64,000 bases of DNA from contig MNCI01014802.1 in NCBI GenBank assembly GCA_015680685.1, forward strand, positions 83,639 through 147,638, read 5' to 3'. This document shows, in pieces, positions 32,512 through 42,160 of this stretch. The notes under the pieces were generated by a model that saw nothing but the letters and a program-made list of their open reading frames with translations, had not been told where the DNA came from and did no database searches. Numbering within the stretch: position 1 is the stretch's first letter; each line of letters opens with the position of its first letter. The stretch comes from Gnetum montanum. Taxonomy: Eukaryota; Streptophyta; Gnetopsida; Gnetales; Gnetaceae. Made by a program: the position numbers and the translations under genes.

Positions 32512-32985
32512 TGTTAGAGATGCAAAGATAAAATCTATAGTTAACTTGTATTGAACTTTACTTTTGTCTTATTTCATTTTATAATTTTCTAAAAATATGA
32601 AAAGAAGAGATAAGATATCTAAAACTTGTCGTAAAAGAAAAAGTGAAGGCATTTCTAAGTTAATTATTGGTGGTTTCCATTATCTTAACCCTAGATCTAG
32701 TTATTTAAATCCATCTTGGGTTGGTTATGGTTGGTGAGTTAACAGTGTATAGTCTCTCATATAAGGGTTGCTATGTGGAAATAACCAACTTGTGATCTTT
32801 GTAAACATCTTTATGTATCTCTATAGTTTTGAAAATGTTATAAAATTTACAAAGTTTCTTTCCTATTTATCTCCCTTGTTTTGCTCTAACTCCAGTCTAC
32901 AAGCTGTTTTCCACTATTGTTATGTTATTTTTGTGCCAGTAATATTTTGAATAATGATTTTTGTACAACATGTAATTAGTTAACA
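32512..32985 (+). repeat. Copia relic 3' LTR (474 bp)
   Basis: Starts TGTTAGAGATG and ends GTTAACA; it contains about 40 bp not present in the 5' LTR (near 32605-32660). Confidence 0.85.
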
Positions 32986-32990
32986 ACCTT

Positions 32991-34046
32991 GGTACACTTT
33001 ATTCTCTTCTATGCCATTGAGAATTGTGTCACTTAATATTTTATTCTTTAAAAGGGCATGACAAGTTCTTATTGCTCATTTAAGAAACTATAATGAATCC
33101 AAATGGCATTGGATTGTGATTAAATAAAGTTTTTTATATCTATTGTTCATTTTTTGGGTGTGTGTAAGTGTTCTTTTTATTTCAGAGTAACCTTATGATG
33201 TCCATGCCTTTTGTGGACTTGTTTTAATAAAATAAGCTTTTCATGTAATCTTCACATTATAAAACTGAAAGATTACATACAAACAACTGTGGAGATCCCA
33301 ATTTTTAAAAGTCCAAAAAAACCCTTCGCCTCGTGCTACCTACCATTTGCCACCTATTCACATGCAACTTGTCATCGCTTGCACCACACATCGTGACAAA
33401 CCCTCATGCCACCTCCAAACACTACCCACCTAATTTTCCACACCTCTACCTATTGCAACTGTGCTCTAAGCCTTGCTTGCCTTGCACCTCTAAAAACCTT
33501 TCAAAAGCTAAGACATACCCTCCACACAATGGAGTTACAAAATAAATTTAAAAACAAGCCTTATATGTTGGGTTTTGTGGGGATATTTTGGCCTTTACCT
33601 TAACACATTAGACTTCTCACCCCGAATGTGTGGGGTAGCATGTATAACCTTAAACTTTGCCTACACAATCAAAAACCATACCCCAACATATAAGCCAACA
33701 TGTAGGGAGTAGAACTAAAAACTTACCATTCCAAAATTGACCATGTGTTTCCCAAAGGGCCACACTAAAACCTTGAAAAAATAACAAAATTTTCAAGTGT
33801 TAAAACCATCTTTGAGCATCCACAATCTAGAGATTTGGATCTCACACATTGAAAAACCAAGTACCAACATATAAGCCAACATGTGGGGTCTATGAAAATA
33901 ATTAAGTTCAAAACTATCCAAAAAAATTATCCTAGTGGATCCCACGAGCTTAAAACCTTAGCCCACACATTGGGGATATAGGCCCTACATGCTAGGATTG
34001 TGAACTAGGATGATCACATGTTGAGGAGATGGTCTTTAAACATTGG
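32991..34046. other. Spacer with a short repeated block
   Basis: No gene recognised. AACATATAAGCCAACATGT occurs at about 33678 and 33858, inside similar sentences of AT-rich DNA. Confidence 0.55.
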
Positions 34047-34051
34047 ATGTG
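34047..34051. repeat. E3 target-site duplication, left copy (ATGTG)
   Basis: ATGTG is repeated at 41613-41617. Confidence 0.93.
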
Positions 34052-34836
34052 TGATGAGTGGCGAGGTACCCCTACACTCAACCATACGAATACGAGCATA
34101 GCACACGCGATCTGGTTGAACTTCGCAGACTAAGTGCCTACATGCCTTATGAAACACTTAAGTTTAATTATTTGTTGTCTTCCCAGACTTACTTGTAGTT
34201 GTCATGATTGTATGGTTAAGTAAGTCTGAGGTATGTGATTTTTATGTCTTTTCTGTTTTATCTCCTATGCTAACAAGGTGAAGGGTTGAAGAGACTAATT
34301 ACTAACTTTAACTAACTAACTAACTCTGAATTAACCTAACGTTAGCATCCATTCCCACTTACCATTCACACGCTGAACCAATGCAACCTTGGTTACCAAA
34401 CGCTAGTCATTGTTGGGATCACCAAGCGTAACGCATGTGCTCGAAGTGGTTGTATTGAGGCACTTAACTAGGAGAGAAGGGTTGAGCGAGATTTAATGAC
34501 TAATAAAGTGATTAAATGATAAATAATAAATAAAATCCTATTTAGTCTATTCCATGCACTACAAGGTTTATCCAAGAAGTTCGTCTTTATTACCGTACAC
34601 AAACTTGTGTTCAGGTACAATATTTGATTAAATAAATATCCGTTCACTTTGGAGTTCCTACTGTGGGCACATGGAAAATATTCTATGTCTGGAGGGATCA
34701 AACTGCCATAGTTTCGCTATGGTCTAAGCCTAGGATGAGAAGTAAGGGAGAGTCGCCTCTTATTTATAGAACTGGAGGCCACGATATTGTGGGGGAAGAC
34801 GCGATATCACGGCCCATGCGATATCGCGTCCCATCA
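34052..34836 (-). repeat. E3 3' LTR (family A, 785 bp)
   Basis: On the plus strand it runs from TGATGAGTGGCG to GTCCCATCA. U3 has lost one arm from each of two GATATC pairs that are complete in the 5' LTR. Confidence 0.92.
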
Positions 34837-34846
34837 TACCCCCATG
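34837..34846 (-). promoter_or_regulatory. E3 polypurine tract
   Basis: CATGGGGGTA on the minus strand, adjoining the 3' LTR. Confidence 0.82.
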
Positions 34847-34996
34847 ACTGAATAAAACCTCATCCTCAAGTTCTTTATAAAATATTAGGATGGTATGGGA
34901 TTATTGACTCAAATGGAACTAATGGGATGACATGTGAATGGATCATCATTACAAGACAAGACAAAACTGGTATTCATGACAACAATAGTGAACACC

Positions 34997-35188
34997 TTAT
35001 ACATTTGACATCAAGCCTTTTTTGGCAACTGAGAGAGAGAGAAGTTTTGTTGTTGCCAACGCCAAGATTGCGCCTTTTGTTGTCCATCCATAAGTGCTCC
35101 CTTGATCTTGCCCCTTGCATAACTGCTTCAACACCGCTCCATTCCAAGTTTTCTCTCTAGATCCAATCCATTGTTGCATGATTTCCAT
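34997..35188 (-). CDS. E3 small 3' ORF (63 codons), unknown function
   Basis: I start it at the ATG (35188) that follows the acceptor-like GCAG; an upstream in-frame ATG at 35203 would add five residues but lies inside the presumed intron. It opens MEIMQQWIGSREKTWNG and ends LSVAKKGLMSNV. E2 has the same ORF at the same place with one stop. No family is recognised and no hydrophobic segment is evident. In position it corresponds to ORF-X of E4/E5. Confidence 0.45.
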   Translation of the reverse strand: MEIMQQWIGSREKTWNGAVLKQLCKGQDQGSTYGWTTKGAILALATTKLLSLSVAKKGLMSNV

Positions 35189-35218
35189 CTGCACACACAA
35201 CACAGTCTTACATTAGCA
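35189..35218 (-). promoter_or_regulatory. Putative branch point and 3' splice site (E3)
   Basis: On the minus strand, TGCTAAT (35218-35212) is followed by GTAAGACTGTGTTGTGTGTGCAG, ending at 35189 directly before ATG. Confidence 0.52.
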
Positions 35219-35551
35219 AGGGTAAATGAATCACAATGCAGTTGATACCTTGCTTCGGTGAAAGGTCCATTGGCTAAGTTGTGGTATGGCTGATGCAGAT
35301 CTGGAGATATACTAATGGTGACTACCGAAGGTGTAGGGGTTAGGAGAAAATCAAAAAAATTGTTTCTGGACCCCCATGACTAAGAGTAAACCTCCGGTAG
35401 CGATAGAATGGAGAAAGAAAAAGAACAAGAAAGATGGAGAAAAAGGACAACTATAAAGTCAATGAAATAGATGTCAAGATGGAAATGAACAAAATAAAAT
35501 AGATTGTAAAAATTTTAGGTGAAAGAATTTAACTGGTGCTCCAAATAAGAA

Positions 35552-35600
35552 TGTCAATGGGTCCTCCCCAAAGCAGGCTCATGCCCTTAATGCCCTGACA
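35552..35600 (-). promoter_or_regulatory. Conserved 3' hairpin module (E3 copy)
   Basis: Sense TGTCAG (35600-35595) pairs with TTGACA (35557-35552). The inner hairpin is GGGC-ATGA-GCCT (35586-35575), followed by GCTTTGGGGAGGACCCA. An alternative pairing ATGGGT/ACCCAT is available, as in E2 (GTGGGT/ACCCAC). Confidence 0.67.
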
Positions 35601-36566
35601 AACCCATATTCAAAGAGTCTGTAGGCTCTACGAATGTCATTTAGAATAAGAGTTAAAGTCTTAACCACAAGAATTTACCAAAAAGAAAACAATGCGTCAA
35701 CCAAAATATAAACTAATGATACAACCGGCAATGAGGTGAATAACCAAGGAAGAAGTATGGAATGAGGAGAGTGGAATGGAGTCCCAAGAACAAGGTGATG
35801 TATAGCCCCTTATGCATTTCATTATTAATGTGACTTAGTAGATCCCATTCCAAGTTTGGCCTCAAACAAACCACATCCAATGACTTCGCATTAATGCATT
35901 CGACTAAACCATCCACTTGAAGTGACAAGAATGCCTTCACCCAAGAGCAACCACCATTCCGACAAAACAAGGAGGAGAGAATGGGAAGTGAGAAGGGCCT
36001 TAATTAGAGGGAACATTTTTATTTTAGTTCCATAACCAGTGCTTGTAGCCCAAATGATTATTTCGCCTAAGGGGTGTGCTTTGAATTCTCACTGTTTGTT
36101 GTTCTTTTTTTTTTATGTGTTTATGCGTGAGAACCACACCATGCAAAAAATTTGTTATTTTTATTTGCTCAACTTCCCGATAATTGAGTAACGTTGAAAT
36201 GGTAAGAAAACTCAAGAAGAAAACATCCAAGCACCCAAGAGAATGGCCAACACAAATACATCAAGTTCCCTTGAATTCACACCCCTTTTAATCCTTGAGT
36301 CCTTCCTTAGTTTGAGAAATGCTCAATCACCAATTCATTATAATTATTATTTAGAAAGGGACTATACATTTCCAAGCCAAGAGAGACCATAGAAATTTGT
36401 GGATGAATGGATGAAGTGGACTCATTGCCTATCATATCAAAAGAACCATACCTTAGTATCAACATCATAACTTAAAGGTAAAAACCAAACATTATCAATT
36501 AATATAAAAGCAGTTCATATCATTATGAAGAACACTTATTGGGTGACAAAATTACAAGATGGATAA

Positions 36567-36592
36567 CACACACACACACACACACACACACA
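36567..36592 (+). repeat. (AC)n microsatellite
   Basis: About 13 uninterrupted AC/CA dinucleotides within the E3 3' non-coding region. Confidence 0.95.
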
Positions 36593-36983
36593 AATGAAAA
36601 AGTATAACGATGTTGTAAAACAAAAAACAAGAAAAGTTAAAGAAATTTGTAAAACAAAAATGTGTAAAAAAAAACTAAAAAGAACTAAGGGCCCCAAATG
36701 ATTAGCATAGGTGGCCATCTCCCACATGACTGAATGGAAAGGGAGAGATCTGAAATAATGAATACCTATTTGAATTCCTTAGAAATTTCCAACTTCTCCA
36801 AATTGATGTTCTTAGATTAAAGAGTGGAAGTTGGCGACACTCATATTCCAATGTATCTATGCCTTCGTTGTGGGCATGAGTTGTCCCCCCAATTCGTTCC
36901 ATGCATGTTGGTGGGCTACTTCCATGATCAACTTTCAACCACTGGGTGTCCACTTGTTGTGTGCTTGCTCCATACAGGCACTT

Positions 36984-37922
36984 TTATCTTAGAGTTTCTA
37001 GGGCACACTGGTTACATGCAGGAGATGTTAAATTTTGCATCACCCATAATTCCTGCATGTCGTTACCCTCTGAGTCACTGTATGTGATGCATGGAACTTT
37101 CTTCTTCTTGATTTTTCCATAAATGTTTACCTTATATATTTTCAAGGAAAGATCGCAAATTCCTAAGCATGCATCTATTGTGCTTATCCATGCCCTTCCC
37201 ATTATAATTAGGAAGTCCCCTTCGTTGTTGTTAACTTTTATCACTAGGAAATCAGCTGGGTATGACCAACCACACACAGTGGTAATAATGTCCTTCATCA
37301 ATCCCAAGGGAATGGTGATGGATTGGTCTACTAGCTCTAGTTGAATATTTCTCTTCTTGAGGTAGGGTAGGTTCCAGGCTTGATACATTTCTCGTGATAT
37401 TAAGTTGACTCCGGAACCTAAGTCAAGAAGAGCCTTATTTGGTTCCTTCTCAGTGACTTGGAGGTAGATTAAGGGACTTCTAGGGTCAGATAGTTTCCTG
37501 GAAAGGTGGCCTACCTTGATCCAATTAGTTACGGTATGTGCTAACATAACCGTATGCGTTGAGCTCTGTTGTTGATTTGAAGAGAGCTCCAAAGCCTTGT
37601 ATGTTGGAGGTGCGTGCACAGACTCAACCGCTTGTGATGGTGAGAGCTTATCTGGGCTTTTGGTTTTGAAGAAAGGTCTTCTCTTCTTGTGGCTGTCAGA
37701 ACCAGCAGCGGGTTGAAGGTTTACTACTCTCGTAGCATTATGTTGCTGCGGTTGAGTGGGGATTTCCCCTTGCATTGTTGGAGTGGGTGGTATGGGAACT
37801 ATCGGCGTAAGAGTGGCGGCTGGATTTGGAGGATGGTATGGATGTAGAGCATCTCCCGGAGGAGGAGTCCGTCTAAAGTACTCCTGAACTTGGTAATGAC
37901 ATTGTGGAGTTGTGTGACCCAT
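36984..37922 (-). pseudogene. E3 gag-protease linker and retropepsin (open 312-codon frame)
   Basis: The frame stays open for 312 codons. The first ~85 residues are a Pro/Thr/Gln-rich linker ('PHPYHPPNPAAT', 'MQGEIPTQPQQ') ending in a basic block (HKKRRPFFKTKSPDK). The protease begins near residue 125; the catalytic motif reads LLDLGSGVNLIS, so the usual Ser/Thr after Asp (codon at 37422-37424) is Leu and activity is doubtful. The later 'KKRNIQLELVDQSI', 'PADFLVIKV' and 'IIMGRAWISTIDA' blocks are well kept. There is no RT after it; the coding similarity ends about 250 bases further on, at the shared deletion junction. Confidence 0.82.
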
Positions 37923-38141
37923 GGAGTCACTTGGAGAAACTACCTACTACACGTAGTACCCATAAGGATTGGGTTACTAGTAAGGGTATTGTTGTTTAGG
38001 CAATGGCATCCCCCATGACTATGGGTGTTGCCATTGCTGATGTTACCCAATGGGTTGTGGTGGAGTTCCACTTGGATAGTACATCAATGGTTGGTGGAAC
38101 TATCTTGGGTTACCTTGGGGATGAGGTAACCTTCGGGGTGT

Positions 38142-39314
38142 CTACCATCTGTTGAGTCTCGGGTTAAGTGCATACACCCCAAACTCTTGTAGATGTGAGA
38201 TGATTGGACAACATCCATTAGGATGGTCATATTGGTAGATCTCACATCCACCGTCATTGTCTGTGTCCGAATCCACAACCTCATTGGAGATGTTCATTTT
38301 TCCCTTACCCTTGTCACATGCAGGGCCTGAATCTCTCCACTTTTTCTTGTCCTTGTCACTACTTCGTTCCTCCTTACGCTCCTCTACAATCTTTAGGACA
38401 GTTTCAATTTTACTATCTAAGGAGCTCCATACTTCATCTACCTTAGCGGATACCTCCATTGTTAATTTTTCAAGTGGAAAGATTTTCCTATTCACCAACT
38501 CTTCGAGTGACTCATCCTCTTCATCGCAAAATCTCACTCCCTTCTTTCGAAGGGAGGGATCACAGTTATACTCTTCTATGCTTTCTCTTTTCCATAGCTC
38601 CCATTCTTCTTTAGCTACTTGCTCCAACAATCGATGAACTTCATGGGATCTAAATTTTGATAATCTCCCTTGGGAATATGTCCCAAGGGTTCTCCTAGTT
38701 TCGTATCTTAGACCATCTACGAGGTGGCATATTTGATCCTGCTGTGCATAACTATGGCCCGGGCAACGATGTAACAATGCGTAGTAGTGGCCCATGGCAG
38801 CATCCAAGGGTTCGTGATTACCCTTCTTCCATCCTTGGATCTGCTTATGCAAGTTAGACACTCTGGAGTACGATTGATATTTATCATTGAAGAGTTCTAA
38901 CATCGTACTCCACCTCCTAATGGTTTCCAGTTCTAAGGACCGATACCAACTCTCTGCTTCCTTCCTTTATGAGTGTCCTAGAAAACAACTTTAGTTTCTG
39001 CCACTCGTTTTCTATCTTTTGCAAGGCGTAGGCATCATGAAATGCCTGTAAATGATTTTTTGGATCCGTGTTGTATCCCCCTTCGAAGCGTGGGATATTT
39101 TTCATGTCTAAGCGCTTGATCCGACTATCTTTCTGATGCCTTGTTGGTATTCTCACAGCCTCCATTATATCTAGCATGCTTCAGGTGGTAAGTAGGGGTT
39201 CATCATATTCATCTCTTTCATGATATCTATGATGTCTACATTGTTTCCTACTTTCCCTTCATTCATGCCTAGACTCTCTAGACTACCCTCGTCCTCTCTC
39301 TCAACTCTCTCGTT
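38142..39314 (-). pseudogene. gag: E3 gag, C-terminal two thirds
   Basis: It has a charged block, 'LDIMEAVRIPTRHQKDSR', 'RLDMKNIPRFEGGYNTDP', and the capsid-like core around 39070-38700 ('KLKLFSRTLIKE', 'LELFNDKYQSYSRVSN'). One frame change near 38910-38960 separates two open pieces; the second runs 253 codons (38903-38142). The zinc-knuckle-like motif reads CEIYQYDHPNGCC, with the second Cys changed to Tyr. Upstream it is separated from the N-terminal part by the inverted fragment at about 39315-39860. Confidence 0.82.
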
Positions 39315-39860
39315 GGATGTGATGTTTTTTAATATGAACATCCAAAGGGTTGTTGCTTACTTACGTCACATCTACATGAATCTATGGCTTATGCTTTGGA
39401 CCCTAAGTTTGTGGGAAAGTAGATGCCCAAGAAATTGCCTTATCCGTAAGGAAATTATAGACAGTTCTACAATCAACTATGCTATTTAAGAGGGACTCCT
39501 CCTCAACCTCAAGATTAGTATCAACAATAGTGGCAAAACCTACATTCGTGGGGGATGCTATCACCAAGAGAGCAATACCCCTATTGTCAACTGGATTCTT
39601 TTGGATACTATATCAAACAACCTATTTTTCCTGATGGTCCTACTATGCATGTGTTTGCTCAGTAGCATTACCCTCTTGAATACCATAAACCCATAACACC
39701 TCTCATGAAATCAGCATCTTATGCTTCTCATCATCTGTCAGATCCTTCTCAACACTCTTGTACTCCTCTCCCCCCTGTGCCACTACCAACAATGCAGGGA
39801 GAATTGCCAGCACAACCTCGACAAAAGAACACCACTTGCACTATTAACATATCCTTATCC
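39315..39860 (+). pseudogene. Inverted gag C-terminal fragment inside E3 gag
   Basis: On the plus strand, opposite to E3, this ~545-bp piece reads as a decayed gag C-terminus of a related element: a zinc-knuckle-region remnant ('EHPKGCC'-like, about 39335-39360), a Gln/Tyr-rich linker, 'PPVPLPTMQGELPAQPRQ' (about 39771-39824). Its left edge is sharp at an AACTCTCTCGTTGGA/TGTGATG join; its right edge runs into short CTTATC and TTCTCA repeats. E2 gag is continuous at the matching point. Confidence 0.72.
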
Positions 39861-40642
39861 TTATCCTCTCATTCTCTCATTCTCTCATTTCGCTTACCCT
39901 TATCCTCACCATTATGCTCTTGATGACTGCGCCCCGATGTGGAAGGAGAGGGTGAATGATGTGATGAAAGGGAAGAAGAAGGAGAACCATCGCCATGACG
40001 ATGCTTCTTACCTTCTCTTCTGTGGCTTCAGTGCTGATCGTGATGACGATCTGAGTGTCCATCCTTGTCATGTGTTGTTGTTCCCTCATTGAACAGCTGG
40101 TGTTCATGGGGATCAAAAACAGGGTTGTGTATCATGGAGCGTAGGTTTTGATACCCCACCTCCTCACTATTGTTAGGAGGAGGAACATCATTTGATGGAG
40201 AACCCATTATAAATGGTTCACCATCTCCAATTTCACTTAGGATGTGCAAGACCCCTTTGCCCTTCTACAATGCATGGTGGCTCTTTTGCCTTGAGTCCCT
40301 TAAACATTGTGCTTTTGTGGGATGGTAATCCCTCATGTCAAAATCTATCACAATGTATTCAGCGTATAATTCCTTTATGCTTATCTGTGCTAGAGCACGG
40401 AGAAGCATGTTAGGGACTTCCCGATCTGGAGGTAACACTATGTTACCTTGCAACTCTCTCCAGCGTAGTTGTTCATCCTGATGAAGGATAAAAGTAAAAT
40501 TGGGTATGTACTCATCGGGATGAGTATATACTACCCTATATTGTTGAGGAACTGGCTGATTTTGGTTATGTGTTTTAAACTGCTGATTGTTTCTTGTATT
40601 ATCCCTAGGCAGTGAAGTGCTTTTGTTAGAAGAAGAAGACAT
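39861..40642 (-). pseudogene. gag: E3 gag N-terminal part
   Basis: It starts at ATG 40642 (MSSSSNKSTSLPRD), 125 bases after the PBS. The first 125 codons are open and include 'YRVVYTHPDEYIPNF', 'RWRELQGNIVLPPDREVPN' and 'DYHPTKAQCLRDSRQK'. A Ser/His-rich block follows after a stop. It is the best-preserved N-terminus of this gag type in the window and shows where E1 and E2 gag should begin. Confidence 0.8.
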
Positions 40643-40766
40643 TTTGTCTTATTCGGTGTGCTGATTAACTATTATATAAATTTTTTTTAATCAACCCTAA
40701 GGGTTCGTTTAAGCTCCCAACGATGTGAGTAATTTCCTATGTTCTACTTAGCGCACAAACACTTAG

Positions 40767-40784
40767 TCCCCGACAACAACGCCA
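40767..40784 (-). promoter_or_regulatory. E3 primer-binding site (tRNA-Asp type)
   Basis: TGGCGTTGTTGTCGGGGA on the minus strand differs from the tRNA-Asp complement at three positions, all C to T. Confidence 0.85.
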
Positions 40785-40785
40785 A

Positions 40786-41612
40786 TGATGAGTAGTGAGG
40801 TACCCCTACACTCAACCATACGAATACAAGTGTAGCATGCGCGATCCGGTCGAACTCTGCAGACTAAGTGCCTACACGCCTTATGGAACACTTAAGGTTA
40901 ATTATTCGTTTTCTTCCCAAACTTACTTGTAGTTGTCATAATTGTATGGTTAAGTAAGTCTGAGGTATGTGATTTTTATGTCTTTTCTATTTTATCTCCT
41001 ATGCTAACAAGGTGAAGGGTTGAAGAGACTAATTACTAACTTTAACTAACTAACTAAGTCTAAATTAACCTAGCGTTAGCATCCATTCCCACTTACCGTT
41101 CACACCCTGAACCAATGCAACCTTGGTTACCAAACGCTAGTCGTTGTTGGGATCACCAAGCGTAATGCACGTGCTCATAGCGGTCGTATTGAGGCACTTA
41201 ACTAGCAGAGAAGGGTTGAGAGAGATTTAATGACTAATAAACCAATTAAATGATAAACAATAAATAACAATAAATAAAATCCTATTTAGCATATTCCACG
41301 CACTGCAAGGTTTATCCAAGAAGTTCATCTTTATTGTTGTACACAAACTTGTGTTCAGGTACAATATTTGATAGAATAAAGATCCATTCACTTTGGAGTT
41401 CCTACTGTGAGCACATGGAGAATATTCTATCTCTGGAGGCATCATACTGCTAGAGTTTCACTACGGTCTAAGCCTAGGATGAGAAACAAGGGAGAGCCAC
41501 CCGTTATTTATAGAACTGGCAGTGGACCGCGATATCGTGTACGCGATATCGCGGGGGAAGACGCGACATCACATATGTGATATCGCAGCTCATGCGATAT
41601 CGCATCCCATCA
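40786..41612 (-). repeat. E3 5' LTR (family A, 827 bp)
   Basis: On the plus strand it runs from TGATGAGTAGTG to CATCCCATCA. U3 has two complete pairs of boxes with 14-bp spacing (41531-41550 and 41565-41584), plus a TATA box near 41511-41518 (minus strand). Confidence 0.92.
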
Positions 41613-41617
41613 ATGTG
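41613..41617. repeat. E3 target-site duplication, right copy (ATGTG)
   Basis: Perfect match to 34047-34051. Confidence 0.93.
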
Positions 41618-41639
41618 CAAAGTATTAAACTTTTATTTA

Positions 41640-42160
41640 TTTTACCCACAAAAAACCATCATATTGCCACATTAGCTTTTTTCTTATTTTTAACAATTTA
41701 TAGCCAATTTACATGAAATTTTCCTTATTTTAACTATTTTTTATAGATTTTTACCTATTTTTACAATTTATAGCCTATTTTCTATAGTTTTTTTACACTA
41801 GATTTTTAGTTATTTTTGCAATTTACGGCTAGTTTCTTGAGATTCTTACCTATTTTGGCAATTTATAGCTTATTTTCATTAGATTTTTATCTATTTCAAT
41901 CATAAAAACACAAAAAAAATAAATATTATTATTTACACTATCATTTTACCTCATTTTACTTTGTTTTAACCTCATTTTACCTTGTTTTGACCATGTTTTG
42001 ACCTTTTTTAGTCATATTTTGCCTCGTTGTGGCCTTATTTTACCTTATTTTGCTTGAGTTTTACATTGTTTTACCTTGTAGTGACTATATTTTTACTTGT
42101 TTATCCTTGTTTTATTATGTTTTGGCCTTATTTTGCCTTGTTTTTCTTTGTTATTGTAAT
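41640..42160. repeat. T-rich imperfect minisatellite region
   Basis: 41690-41895 has four imperfect copies of a RCAATTTAYRGCY unit 40-70 bp apart, with TAGATTTTTA between. 41935-42160 repeats CTYRTTTTACC/GACC every 10-20 bp. No coding potential. Confidence 0.7.

Larger units (their letters stand above)
31467..32985 (+). mobile_element. Small Ty1/copia relic
   Basis: Two LTRs (31467-31908 and 32512-32985) flank about 600 bp. The internal part has a PBS like that of copia elements (TGGTATTGAAAC, initiator tRNA-Met type) and a gag zinc-knuckle remnant. No pol is present, so this is a deletion derivative. The flanks TCCTT (31462-31466) and ACCTT (32986-32990) match at four of five positions. Confidence 0.78.
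35219..36735 (-). other. E3 3' non-coding region
   Basis: It aligns with E2 8500-7622 and beyond. It holds a PPT-like tract (sense TTAGTCATGGGGGTCC, about 35370-35385), the conserved hairpin, a T-rich stretch and a CA microsatellite. A second G-rich tract (sense CAGTCATGTGGGAGATGG, about 36717-36734) follows the protease region and aligns with E1 13118-13137. Confidence 0.7.
34052..41612 (-). mobile_element. E3: gag-protease LTR retrotransposon without RT/integrase
   Basis: On the minus strand: 5' LTR (40786-41612), PBS (40767-40784), gag (40642 to about 38142), linker and protease (37922-36984), pol-deletion junction near 36740, 3' non-coding region, small ORF, PPT (34837-34846) and 3' LTR (34052-34836). 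The duplication ATGTG is perfect. It is the same family as E2 and lacks RT, RNase H and integrase at what looks like the same point. Its ORFs are longer than those of E1, so it is probably younger. An inverted gag fragment lies in its gag. Confidence 0.92.

Noticed and set aside
38257-38637. 126-codon plus-strand ORF
   Set aside because: It is the antisense shadow of E3 gag, whose motifs are clear on the minus strand.
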